A stretch of 64,000 bases of DNA, taken from NCBI RefSeq assembly GCF_002874965.1, contig NZ_CP025624.1, forward strand, positions 6,076,001 through 6,140,000, written 5' to 3'. This document shows positions 45,184-54,302 of this stretch, piece by piece. Made by a program: the position numbers and the translations under genes. The notes below the pieces were generated by a model, which was not told the DNA's origin, made no database searches, and saw only the letters and a list, made by a program, of their open reading frames with translations. Numbering within the stretch: the stretch's first letter is position 1; every line of letters begins with the position of its first letter. Source of the stretch: Pseudomonas sp. NC02. Its GTDB lineage: Bacteria > Pseudomonadota > Gammaproteobacteria > Pseudomonadales > Pseudomonadaceae.

Positions 45184-46056
45184 ATGAAACGCAAGCAATC
45201 CATCGAGCAAGTACGCTGGGACCTGGCACTTCGCTATCGCTTGATCGAGACAGTCGCCTGGTGGGAGGGGCGCCTGACCACGGGGCACTTGATCCAGAGC
45301 TTCGGCATCAGCCGGCAGCAGGCGTCGAAGGACATCAACACGTACATCAACGAGCATGCGCCCCGAAACTTGACATATGACAAGCAGCTCAAGGGCTATG
45401 TCCCGAGCAAACTGTTCAAGCCAAGGTTCATCGACGACAGCGCCAGCGCCTATTTGCACCTGCTCTACCAGAACAATGAACGAGCGCCGCACATTGAAGG
45501 CCTGGCGCTGGCCTATGCCCACACCAAGGTACTGGAGGTGCCCGACCGTACCATTCGCCCGCAAATTTTGCGTCCGCTGCTCAAGGCTTGCCGCGAAGGG
45601 CTGCGCCTGGAAACCGAGTACGTTTCCCTGGCCAACCCGGAGCCGGAGATTCGCCTGATTGCTCCTCATACTCTGGTGTACACCGGCATGCGTTGGCATG
45701 TGCGGGCTTACTGCGAGAAGAACCGCAAGTACCGCGACTTTGTGCTCAGCCGCCTGAGGGGTGAACCGGAGTTGCTGGATAAGTCAGAAAACCTGATCGG
45801 CGAAGATACGGTGTGGGAGACCGCAGTGGACCTGGTGATTGCACCGGACCAGCGATTGTCACCGACCCAGCGGGCGATCATCGAAACGGACTTCGGCATG
45901 GTCGACGGGCAGTTGGTAATCCCCAGTCGCCAGGCGCTGGTGAAATATGTCCTGCAGCGTTATCAGATCGATCCGAAGAACCTGGACCCTAAACCCGAAG
46001 CCCAACAGATCGTGGTGAAGAACCTGCAAGAGCTGAAACCGTGGCTGTACGATTGA
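45184..46056 (+). CDS. WYL-domain transcriptional regulator (BrxR/CapW-like)
   Basis: A 290-residue protein: N-terminal winged HTH (HLIQSFGISRQQASKDINTY), a central WYL domain (LIAPHTLVYTGMRWHVRAYCEK...YRDFVLSRL) and a C-terminal WCX-like extension (LSPTQRAIIETDFGM...YVLQRYQID). This three-part layout is typical of regulators adjoining BREX, CBASS and other phage-defence operons. The ATG at 45184 has GGGAGGGG upstream and is preferred over two earlier ATGs. It likely represses its own promoter and possibly the neighbouring operon. Confidence 0.87.
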   Translation: MKRKQSIEQVRWDLALRYRLIETVAWWEGRLTTGHLIQSFGISRQQASKDINTYINEHAPRNLTYDKQLKGYVPSKLFKPRFIDDSASAYLHLLYQNNERAPHIEGLALAYAHTKVLEVPDRTIRPQILRPLLKACREGLRLETEYVSLANPEPEIRLIAPHTLVYTGMRWHVRAYCEKNRKYRDFVLSRLRGEPELLDKSENLIGEDTVWETAVDLVIAPDQRLSPTQRAIIETDFGMVDGQLVIPSRQALVKYVLQRYQIDPKNLDPKPEAQQIVVKNLQELKPWLYD

Positions 46057-46262
46057 TCGACACGGGTTCCTTCCCAGCGCAATGCTGGGGGGAATCGCTG
46101 CAGTCAATGAGCTGAATCGCCGTTTTACGTAGTGCCTGGCAGTAGCTTGGCACGGAAAAAATCGCCCTCCTCGTAAGCCCAATCTGATTTTCCAGACCAC
46201 TCGTCCAGGCCCCATTTTGCTGTTGCAGACTCCGACGCCTCCCCTTTGCAGAGACGTCATGG

Positions 46263-49200
46263 ATGACTGCTTCTTCGTCCCACATTGCCCACATCGAACA
46301 CGAACTGGATGGCTTTCATCAGAGCCTGGCGGTGTATCGCCAGCAGGTGGGCGCCTGGTATTCGCAAGCGCTGGATAAGGTCAGCCATGCAGCGGATTTG
46401 CCGTCGTTGCTAGGAATGGACCGAATCATTCGGGTGGGAGACTCGAGCAAATCGGTGAGCATGACCGATGACAATTTCTCGACGGTGGTGCGCTGTGAGG
46501 TCGGTGGCGTACTGGAGATCGAGAGCAAGTTCGAGTCGGTGTATGACGTGCCGCTGGGAGGTATCCCGGTCGAGGTGATTGGGCTGGATGACGGCAGCTC
46601 TACCGTCGTCATGCTCGATGAACAGGGGAAAGGCTCTCACCCCTGTGTGGCCGGCAAACGCTACCGGGTGCGGGTGCAGGGCGGGGTTTCGCAGGAGCAG
46701 GTCGAGGCGCTGCTTTCGTCTTACGACGGTTTGACCGCTGACCTGGAAAGCTGGCTTCGCAAACAATGGGACGGTTTCAGACCGCATTGGGAAAGGTCCA
46801 CTTCAAGCGCGATTGGCACTGGCGTGCTGGCGGGAAGTTGGGCAGCAGTTACTGGCGTGTGGGACGCCATCAAGCAGGTGCAGGAGACCTTCAAGGATCC
46901 GGGAAAGCTGTTTGAAAGCCTGGGAGCCAAAGCCAGCGAGCTGATGGAGCTGGCCCGCACTGCGCCAAAGGTGATGGAACAGGCCATGTTACTGGCCAGT
47001 GATGAGGCGGCGCTGTACCTGATGCTGCGCACGGCGATGATTTGGCTGTCGGCGTTACCGCCTAGCGAGGTTGCCGGCAGTACCGCCGAGGCGGTGGCCG
47101 GGTTTGTGGTGTCGTTGCTGATCGATTTGTTGGTGGCGGCTTTGCTGACGGTTGTTTTGCCGGCGGCGGGTATCGCCTATTTGAGCTCGCGTGCGCTCAG
47201 GTATGGCGCTCGGATTGTTGAGGCGGCCATTCGGTTTGTGAAGGGCATATTCAGTGTTCTTCAGAGCTTTATGGGGGCAGTGGGACGGTACAAGACAGTA
47301 GCGGTTCGGGGCGCTGTGGAGGGGTTGAAAAAAGGTGGCGTGCAGATGCGCTGGGGGCCACGTCAGAACACGGCGGTTCGACAGGGAGCGCATGTGGATG
47401 ATGCGCCTGCTTCGGCGAAAAACCCCAATGGGGATGCTTCGGCTTGTGCAGTAGATACCTGTAAAAACGGCTGCCCGGTATCGATGGTTACCGGTGAGGA
47501 GCTGCTGACCCTGACGGATGGCTCGTTGGAAGGTGTGCTGCCGTTTGCCTGGACGCGGTTGTATCGCAGCAGTGCCGTCGAAGTGGATTGCGGGTTGGGG
47601 TTTGGCTGGAGCCATTCGCTGGCGCAACGGTTGGTGGTGAGCGGCGAATCGGTGGTGTGGACCGATCACGAGAACCGCAGCACCACCTTTCCCCTGCCCT
47701 CTGCTGCACGGCCGGCGATCACCAATAGCCTGGCGGAAGCGGCGATTTATCTGGGTGCTTTGCCGGATGAATGGGTGCTGGCTCAGGCGTCGCTTTTCTA
47801 CCACTTCCGTGACGGTGTGCTGACGGCGATCAGCGATGCGTATGACAACCAACTGCGCATTTCCCGCGACTATTCCGGGCGGATTCATCGGATCGATAAC
47901 CATGTTGGCCAGGGATTGCTGCTGCGGTATGACCGGGGGCACATCGTTGCGGTCGACTATCAGGTGCAGCGGGAGCCGGGCTGGGTCACCGAACAGACCA
48001 TTGTTTCCTACAGGTATGACGACGCTTCGCGATTGGTTGAAGCGACCAACGCTGTCGGCGAAAGCGAGCGTTATCGCTACGACGATCAGCAGGTGATCCT
48101 GGAACGGGAACTGGCCGGTGGGGCGAGTTTCTTCTGGGAGTGGGAACGGTCCGGCAAGGCGGCGCGATGTGTCCGGCACTGGGCCAGTTTTTCGCAGATG
48201 GACACGCGGTATGTGTGGGACGACAACGGCACGGTCACCGTGCACAACGCCGATGGCAGCCAGGAAGTCTATGTCCACGACCAGCGCGCACGGTTGGTGC
48301 AGCAGATTGATCCGGACGGCGCGCAGCACTTCAAATCCTACGATGAAAAAGGCCGGCTGACGGTCGAGCAGAATCCGCTGGGGGCGGTGACGGCCTATCA
48401 GTACGACGAAGCCGGTCGGTTGATTGCGCTGTTTCCCGGGGACGATACGCCGACGTCCTACGAGCATGACAACGGGTTCGTACGGGTTGTGCGCCGTGGT
48501 GACGCGGTGTGGAAATACCAGCGTAACGATCAAGGCGATATCACTCGCAAGACTGATCCGGACGGCAATTACACCGAATACACCTACACCCAACACGGAA
48601 AGCTCACGGGTGTTTGGTATCCGGATAACAGCAGCCAACGCTTTATCTGGAACGAACGCGGCCAGCTCATTGAGGAAAAACTGGCGAATGGCGGTGTGCG
48701 GCGTTATCGCTATAACGAGCTGGGGCGGCAGGTGGCTTGCGAGGATGAGCATGGTGCGCTGACCCAGTATCAGTGGGACGCCGTAGGTCGTTTGCTGAAA
48801 GTGATTCAGCCGGGCGGCGCCACACGCGAATTCAGCTACAACCCTTACGGCAAAATCACTGCCGAACGCGACGAGCTGGGTCGGGTTACGCGCTACGAGT
48901 ATGCCGACGGCCTGCATCTGATCAGCCGGCGGATTAATCCCGACGGCACGCAGCTTAAATACCGTTATGACAATGTCCGGCTATTACTGACCGAGATCGA
49001 AAACGAGGCTGGGGAAACCTATCGGCTCGACTATCACGCCAATGGCCTGATCCAGCAGGAAACCGGGTTTGATGGTCGCCGCACCGCCTATGTCTACGAC
49101 CTCACCGGGCATCTGCTGGAAAAGACCGAGTACGGCGACGATGGCAGTCGTCTGGTTACTGGTTATCAGCGGGACAGCGCCGGTCGCCTGGTAAGAAAAA

Positions 49201-50870
49201 CCCTGCCCGACTGCAGCACGGTTGATTACACCTACGATCGCCTCGGCAATCTCCTCAGCGTCGACGACGGCCACTGGCCGCTGCATTACGAATACGACCT
49301 GCAAAACCGCCTCACCGCCGAACACCAGGGCTGGGGCACGTTGCGCTACCGCTACGACGAATGTGGGCAACTCAACTACCTGCGCCTGCCCGACAACAAC
49401 CGCCTCGCTTTCCACCACGAAAAAGGCGGCGACCTCGCCACCGTCGAACTCAACGGCAACCTGCTCACCTCGCACCTGTTCAAATCCGGCCGCGAGCACC
49501 AACGCCAGCAAGGCCAACTCCTCAGCCATTACCACTACGACGACCAGGGCCGCCTGCACGCCCACGCGATCACCCAACAGGAACAACGCCACCAGCGCCG
49601 CCAATACGACTACGACAAACGCGGCAACCTGACCCGCATCCTCGACACTCGCAAAGGCCAGCACGACTACCACTACGACCCGCTCGACCGCCTGACCCGC
49701 GCCGACCACTCGCACGACCTGCAGGAACGCTTCGTCCACGACCCGGCGGGCAACCTGCTGATGCAAGACCGCGTAGGGCCCAGCGTCGTCAAAGGCAATC
49801 GCCTGTTGATGCAAGGCGACCGTCATTACGACTACGACGCTTTCGGCAACCTCCTGCGCGAACGCCGGGGTCGGGCGCAGCGCTTGGTTACCGCATACCG
49901 CTACGACTGCCAGCATCGTCTGATCAGCATCACCCAGCCGGACGGTACCGAGGCCGCATATCGCTATGACCCGTTTGGTCGGCGTATCGCCAAAACCCTC
50001 AACGGTCAGACCACCGAGTTCTTCTGGCAAGGCGACACGCTGATCGCCGAACACAGTGCTGATCACCACCAAAGCTATATCTACGAACCCAACAGCTTTC
50101 GCCCGTTAGCGCTGCTCAAAGGCTACGGCCCGGAAGACGTAAACCCCTTCCACTACCAACTCGACCACCTCGGCACGCCACAGGAACTCACTGCGCCGGA
50201 CGGCGAAATTGTCTGGTCAGCGCACTACCGCGCCTACGGCCAAATCGCGAAGCTCGACGTCAACACCCTCACCAACCCGCTGCGCTTCCAGGGCCAATAC
50301 TTCGACCCGGAAAGCGGACTGCACTACAACCGTCATCGCTACTACAATCCGGATATTGGCCGCTACCTGACGCCCGATCCCGTGAAGCTGGCGGGTGGGC
50401 TGAACGGATACCAATACGTGCCCAACCCGACCGGGTGGGTGGATCCGTTGGGATTAGCATGTAAACCTACAGACTGCCCACAGGCCGCTGGCGGAACATG
50501 GGAATTTAACTCCGATGTAGATCTTGACTGGAGAACAGAAAAGGGAAGTCCTTATCAGCAAATGCGTAAAGCGCTGGACGAGGCTTTTCACAAAACTGGC
50601 GTATCAAGAGACGATTACACCGTGACCAAATGGGGAAAAGACCAACACGGTAAATCATGGCCGACGGAGTGGCGAGTACTAAGAGGAGCAAACAAAGGAG
50701 CAGAAGTGAACATCGACGATCCAACGTTGGTCCCATCGACTAAAGGTCCGGCCTCACCACACGTTGGTTACCAGACCGCAGGTAAAAGAAGCGGTGGTGG
50801 AGCCAAAAGAGGGCATATATTGCTTGAGCTGATTCCTGTTAGCCGTTCAAAAATCGGTACACCTCAATGA
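46263..50870 (+). CDS. RHS-repeat polymorphic toxin with Ntox47-like tip
   Basis: A 1535-residue RHS protein. Residues 1-~390 contain a helical region with two hydrophobic segments (FVVSLLIDLLVAALLTVVLP). A DUF6531-type start of the shell follows (GCPVSMVTGEELL, residue ~400), then dozens of YD/RHS repeats, and the conserved closing block ending GWVDPLGL at residue 1398. The last 137 residues are the toxin tip (VTKWGKDQHGKSWPTEW, PHVGYQTAGKRSGGGAKRGH), which I believe is polymorphic toxin type 47, with less GC-rich DNA. No VgrG, PAAR motif or T6SS gene is near. Its stop overlaps the immunity gene. Confidence 0.92.
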   Translation: MTASSSHIAHIEHELDGFHQSLAVYRQQVGAWYSQALDKVSHAADLPSLLGMDRIIRVGDSSKSVSMTDDNFSTVVRCEVGGVLEIESKFESVYDVPLGGIPVEVIGLDDGSSTVVMLDEQGKGSHPCVAGKRYRVRVQGGVSQEQVEALLSSYDGLTADLESWLRKQWDGFRPHWERSTSSAIGTGVLAGSWAAVTGVWDAIKQVQETFKDPGKLFESLGAKASELMELARTAPKVMEQAMLLASDEAALYLMLRTAMIWLSALPPSEVAGSTAEAVAGFVVSLLIDLLVAALLTVVLPAAGIAYLSSRALRYGARIVEAAIRFVKGIFSVLQSFMGAVGRYKTVAVRGAVEGLKKGGVQMRWGPRQNTAVRQGAHVDDAPASAKNPNGDASACAVDTCKNGCPVSMVTGEELLTLTDGSLEGVLPFAWTRLYRSSAVEVDCGLGFGWSHSLAQRLVVSGESVVWTDHENRSTTFPLPSAARPAITNSLAEAAIYLGALPDEWVLAQASLFYHFRDGVLTAISDAYDNQLRISRDYSGRIHRIDNHVGQGLLLRYDRGHIVAVDYQVQREPGWVTEQTIVSYRYDDASRLVEATNAVGESERYRYDDQQVILERELAGGASFFWEWERSGKAARCVRHWASFSQMDTRYVWDDNGTVTVHNADGSQEVYVHDQRARLVQQIDPDGAQHFKSYDEKGRLTVEQNPLGAVTAYQYDEAGRLIALFPGDDTPTSYEHDNGFVRVVRRGDAVWKYQRNDQGDITRKTDPDGNYTEYTYTQHGKLTGVWYPDNSSQRFIWNERGQLIEEKLANGGVRRYRYNELGRQVACEDEHGALTQYQWDAVGRLLKVIQPGGATREFSYNPYGKITAERDELGRVTRYEYADGLHLISRRINPDGTQLKYRYDNVRLLLTEIENEAGETYRLDYHANGLIQQETGFDGRRTAYVYDLTGHLLEKTEYGDDGSRLVTGYQRDSAGRLVRKTLPDCSTVDYTYDRLGNLLSVDDGHWPLHYEYDLQNRLTAEHQGWGTLRYRYDECGQLNYLRLPDNNRLAFHHEKGGDLATVELNGNLLTSHLFKSGREHQRQQGQLLSHYHYDDQGRLHAHAITQQEQRHQRRQYDYDKRGNLTRILDTRKGQHDYHYDPLDRLTRADHSHDLQERFVHDPAGNLLMQDRVGPSVVKGNRLLMQGDRHYDYDAFGNLLRERRGRAQRLVTAYRYDCQHRLISITQPDGTEAAYRYDPFGRRIAKTLNGQTTEFFWQGDTLIAEHSADHHQSYIYEPNSFRPLALLKGYGPEDVNPFHYQLDHLGTPQELTAPDGEIVWSAHYRAYGQIAKLDVNTLTNPLRFQGQYFDPESGLHYNRHRYYNPDIGRYLTPDPVKLAGGLNGYQYVPNPTGWVDPLGLACKPTDCPQAAGGTWEFNSDVDLDWRTEKGSPYQQMRKALDEAFHKTGVSRDDYTVTKWGKDQHGKSWPTEWRVLRGANKGAEVNIDDPTLVPSTKGPASPHVGYQTAGKRSGGGAKRGHILLELIPVSRSKIGTPQ

Positions 50871-51256
50871 ATTATCTAGAAGAAGAAATCGATGAAGTAT
50901 TAATTACTCTGGGCATAGAGGGCAGAAAGCTGAACTCCAGCCAGATTAGTTCACTAATCACATCTCTTATCGAGAGATTTTTCAGAACTAAACAAAAGAC
51001 GCTTGACCCAAATTATCTCAATGTAAAAACCGAGCAACACAACCCGAATTTCTGGAAAGAGATACAAGACCTGATTCATAGTGACCGACTAATTTTAATT
51101 GTTTTCGATTCAGCCCACAGAGCGTGGGAGATAGGCAGCGCCAAAAGTCTTGCTCTTATTTTATCTGAAACCACTGGCTATCCTTTCTGGATAACTGATC
51201 GAGACCTAACATTCTTAGTCCATATGGATGACCATGACTGCATAAGCTGGGCATAG
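50867..51256 (+). CDS. Probable immunity protein for the RHS toxin
   Basis: A 129-residue acidic protein whose ATG overlaps the toxin stop (ATGA), as usual for toxin-immunity pairs. The base composition is AT-rich like the toxin tip, suggesting the two moved together. The C-terminal segment AWEIGSAKSLALILSETTGYPFW...HMDDHDCISWA resembles some immunity-type DUF proteins, but I cannot name the family with confidence. Confidence 0.8.
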   Translation: MNYLEEEIDEVLITLGIEGRKLNSSQISSLITSLIERFFRTKQKTLDPNYLNVKTEQHNPNFWKEIQDLIHSDRLILIVFDSAHRAWEIGSAKSLALILSETTGYPFWITDRDLTFLVHMDDHDCISWA

Positions 51257-51406
51257 AAATAAAACTCTGTAAGCAGCAAAAATCGAATACCACGAGTGAC
51301 TCACTTCAAGAGCAAACCTATTGAATGAAGCTGATAACCGTGTCCTTTACCCAAGAAGCCTTAAAGCTTCTGGACGTTGACGCATACCCAGAGAACAAAC
51401 TGACTA
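51257..51406. other. Intergenic stretch after the immunity gene
   Basis: About 150 bases, AT-rich at its left end and rising in GC toward the right. No promoter, hairpin or gene is convincing. It may be leftover sequence from earlier toxin cassettes. Confidence 0.4.
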
Positions 51407-51748
51407 CTGCATCTGAACAGCAGCAGCGCGCTCGATATCGACCTCACCTCCGATAAACGCCGGGTAAATCTGCGAAGAGGCCGTGTGTATCTGCACGTCA
51501 GCCACAACAGTCGACCATTTATTGTGCAAGCCGACGGCACTCGGATTAGGGCGTTGGGCACCGAGTTTTCCGTCGCGCATAACGACAAAGGCGGCCATGT
51601 GATCTGGCTCGACGATAAAGTCGGGCAACGCACCATCAGCGCCAGACTCAATCTGAATCAGGTCGACAGTGCCTTAGACGCGCTGATCAGCAGCCAGAAA
51701 CTGCGCACCACTGCCCTCACCCGTCGAGTGCTGATCGTGCGCAGCTGA
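51407..51748 (+). pseudogene. FecR-like anti-sigma factor remnant
   Basis: In frame from 51407, after a stop at 51401-51403, the sequence reads LHLNSSSALDIDL...RRGRVYLHVSHNSRPFIV, then RIRALGTEFSVAHN. This is the centre of a FecR domain. The following part (LNLNQVDSALDALISSQKL) resembles a receptor STN or FecR C-terminal motif. The N-terminal half and any sigma factor partner are missing, so I take it as a decayed fragment. The first internal ATG is at 51485. Confidence 0.65.
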
Positions 51749-51756
51749 CTGGACAG

Positions 51757-51819
51757 TGAGCCGAATAGCTCACACAATCGGCTCACCAAATGAGCCGAAT
51801 AAGCCTTCTATTCGGCTCA
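51757..51819. promoter_or_regulatory. Operator array upstream of the fic gene
   Basis: TGAGCCGAATA-N7-TATTCGGCTCA (51791-51819) is a perfect 11-bp inverted repeat. A second, shorter pair TGAGCCGA...TCGGCTCA occupies 51757-51785. The array ends 18 bases before the fic ATG. The wHTH at the C-terminus of the Fic protein suggests autoregulation. Confidence 0.65.
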
Positions 51820-51837
51820 CACACCGAGTATGCCTCC

Positions 51838-52977
51838 ATGGATCACCCGAACTGGATCTGGCAACAACCCGACTGGCCGCACTTTCACTGGCAACCTGAG
51901 CGCCTTGCAGCGTTGTTGCGCGAGTGCACGCAGGCGCAAGGAAAGTTGCTGGGCATGCTCGGTTCGGTCAGCCAGGCACAGAGTTCAGAGAATGAACTGG
52001 ATGCGTTGCTGCAAAACATTCTGACCTCCTCGGCAATCGAGGGTGAGCAGTTGAATGTGGGCTCGGTACGTTCCTCTTTGGCCCGGCGCCTGGGCCTGGA
52101 GCTATTGCAAGACGGCTCCGTGAGCCGGCGCAGCGAGGGTCTGGCTGACTTGATGCTGGACGCCACGCAGCAGTTTGCTCAACCGTTTACCCTCACCCGT
52201 CTATTTAACTGGCATCGGTGGTTGTTTCCCGCCGAGGAGGCCCGCTTTTCCACCCACGGCTTGAACGTAGGCGCGCTAAGGGGGGATGAGCCCATGCAAG
52301 TCGTGTCGGGACGACTGGACCGACCCACTGTGCATTTCGAGGCCCCACCCCGCCAAGGACTGGAGCAGTCGCTGGACGATTTCATCGAATGGTTTGAAGC
52401 CAGCCGGAATCATGCGGCCCTTGACCCATTGCTCCGCGCAGGCCTGGCGCATTTCTGGTTCGTCACCCTGCACCCCTTCGATGATGGCAACGGTCGTCTG
52501 ACGCGGGCTATTACTGACCTCGCGCTTGCCCAGGCGGAGAACCAGGCGATCCGCTTCTACGCCATGTCGGCAAGCATCCTTGAAGACCGGGCAGGCTATT
52601 ACCGTGCACTGGAAACCAGTCAAAAAGCCACGCTGGATGTCACCGATTGGCTAGAGTGGTTCCTGCAAACCCTGCTTCGTAGCCTGCAGCAGGCGATGGC
52701 GCGGATCGACCGGGTGCTGGGTAAAACTCGCTTCTGGCAACGGCATCGAGACCACGCACTCAGCGCCGAGCAGACAAAAGTCTTGAATCGCTTGCTCGAC
52801 GGCGGCGAGAAGGGCTTTGAGCACGGGATCAGCGCGGCCCAATATCAGGCGGTGGCCAAAGTGTCCAAGGCAACGGCGACCCGACATCTGGCCGATCTTC
52901 TGGAAAAAAACTGCCTGGTTCGGCTACCCGGCGGCGGCCGCAGCACCCGCTATCAAATCAACACCCAAGGCGATTGA
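51838..52977 (+). CDS. Fic family protein with C-terminal DNA-binding domain
   Basis: A 379-residue Fic protein. The AMPylation motif HPFDDGNGRLTR begins at His212. An N-terminal inhibitory helix of the class II type is seen in SSAIEGEQ (Glu68). The C-terminal ~90 residues form a winged helix (AAQYQAVAKVSKATATRHLADLL). It likely modifies a target protein with AMP while kept in check by its own helix. The ATG at 51838 is chosen; an in-frame ATG at 51790 falls inside the operator array. Confidence 0.9.
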   Translation: MDHPNWIWQQPDWPHFHWQPERLAALLRECTQAQGKLLGMLGSVSQAQSSENELDALLQNILTSSAIEGEQLNVGSVRSSLARRLGLELLQDGSVSRRSEGLADLMLDATQQFAQPFTLTRLFNWHRWLFPAEEARFSTHGLNVGALRGDEPMQVVSGRLDRPTVHFEAPPRQGLEQSLDDFIEWFEASRNHAALDPLLRAGLAHFWFVTLHPFDDGNGRLTRAITDLALAQAENQAIRFYAMSASILEDRAGYYRALETSQKATLDVTDWLEWFLQTLLRSLQQAMARIDRVLGKTRFWQRHRDHALSAEQTKVLNRLLDGGEKGFEHGISAAQYQAVAKVSKATATRHLADLLEKNCLVRLPGGGRSTRYQINTQGD

Positions 52978-53065
52978 TTTACAAGGCAAATCCCCCCACT
53001 CATTTGCCCCAATCCCCCATGTCTGCTAGTGTCGCGCCGGTTTACCGTCTACCGGAATAGCCGCC

Positions 53066-53308
53066 ATGGCCCGCAAAAAAGTTGCACTCGATTTCGAACA
53101 ATCCCTCGCCGACCTGCAAACCCTGGTCGAGCGGATGGAGAACGGCGAGTTGTCGCTGGAAGACTCGCTGACCGCATTCGAGCAAGGCATCGGCCTGACC
53201 CGCGACTGCCAGAGCGCCCTGGCGCAGGCGGAGCAGAAGGTCCAGGTGTTGCTGGAACGCGATGGGGAGTTGGCCGAAGAACCTTTCGATGCGGAACAGC
53301 CTGAATGA
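53066..53308 (+). CDS. xseB: Exodeoxyribonuclease VII small subunit
   Basis: An 80-residue protein with [26 protein letters not shown], the invariant XseB helix pair. It binds the XseA large subunit (not in this window) to degrade single-stranded DNA. Its stop overlaps the ispA start. This is the first gene of the conserved xseB-ispA-dxs set. Confidence 0.97.
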   Translation: MARKKVALDFEQSLADLQTLVERMENGELSLEDSLTAFEQGIGLTRDCQSALAQAEQKVQVLLERDGELAEEPFDAEQPE

Positions 53309-54192
53309 TCGACGCTTATCAGGCCGGCAGCCAGGCCCGGGTCAATGCTGCGCTGGAACCGCTGTTTGTCGCGCCCAGCCCTGAGCTGAACCGCCTGTAT
53401 GAGGCCATGCGCTACAGCGTGATGAACGGTGGCAAGCGCGTTCGCCCGTTGCTCGCCTATGCGGCCTGTGAAGCCCTCGGCGCCCAGGCGGAGGAAGCCA
53501 ACGGCGCCGCCTGTGCGGTGGAGTTGATCCACGCTTACTCCCTGGTACACGACGATTTGCCGGCGATGGACGACGACGATCTGCGTCGCGGCCAGCCCAC
53601 TACCCATAAAGCCTTTGATGAAGCCTGCGCGATTCTCGCCGGTGACGGCCTGCAAAGCCTGGCGTTCAGCGCCCTGCTGGACCCGCGCCTGAGCAGCGTC
53701 AACGCCGAGATCCGTCTGCGCATGGTCACCGCGCTGGCGCTGGCCGCAGGGCCTGCCGGCATGGTCGGCGGCCAGGCGATTGACCTGGGCTCGGTCGGTT
53801 TGAAGCTCGATCAACAAGCCCTGGAATACATGCACCGCCACAAGACCGGCGCGCTGATCGAGGCCGCCGTGCACCTCGGCGCCCTGGCCAGTGGCCGTGC
53901 CGAAGCGGCGCAACTGGCGGCGCTGCAAACCTACGCGCGGGCCATCGGCCTGGCGTTCCAGGTGCAGGACGATATTCTCGACGTTGAAAGCGATACCGCG
54001 ACCCTCGGCAAGCGCCAGGGTGCTGATATCGCACGGGACAAGCCGACTTATCCTTCGCTTCTCGGGCTGGAAGCCGCCAAGGCGTACGCCCTGGAGCTGC
54101 GGGACCAGGCCCTGGATGCCCTGCGACCTTTCGACGCGGCTGCCGAGCCACTGCGTGACCTGGCGCGGTATATCGTCGAACGTCGCCACTGA
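53305..54192 (+). CDS. ispA: (2E,6E)-farnesyl diphosphate synthase
   Basis: A 295-residue trans-prenyltransferase with the first aspartate-rich motif [14 protein letters not shown] and the second [22 protein letters not shown] is the IPP-binding region. It makes FPP from IPP and DMAPP, using precursors supplied by the next gene, dxs. Confidence 0.97.
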   Translation: MIDAYQAGSQARVNAALEPLFVAPSPELNRLYEAMRYSVMNGGKRVRPLLAYAACEALGAQAEEANGAACAVELIHAYSLVHDDLPAMDDDDLRRGQPTTHKAFDEACAILAGDGLQSLAFSALLDPRLSSVNAEIRLRMVTALALAAGPAGMVGGQAIDLGSVGLKLDQQALEYMHRHKTGALIEAAVHLGALASGRAEAAQLAALQTYARAIGLAFQVQDDILDVESDTATLGKRQGADIARDKPTYPSLLGLEAAKAYALELRDQALDALRPFDAAAEPLRDLARYIVERRH

Positions 54193-54302
54193 CAACAGCG
54201 GCCTTTTCCACCGCATATCAGCCAAGTTCGGCGCTCTGCGTGGGCAGTTTGCGATGCTTGAGGTAAACTGCCGCCTCTTCTATACCTATAACGATTCGCC
54301 TG

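Noticed and set aside
46073..46089. Terminator after the WYL gene
   Set aside because: CCCAGC-GCAAT-GCTGGG is a short 6-bp stem with no T tract, too weak to call.
47055..48917. 620-codon minus-strand open frame over the RHS gene
   Set aside because: It shadows the RHS repeats, has no recognisable domain or ribosome site, and the plus-strand frame is certain.
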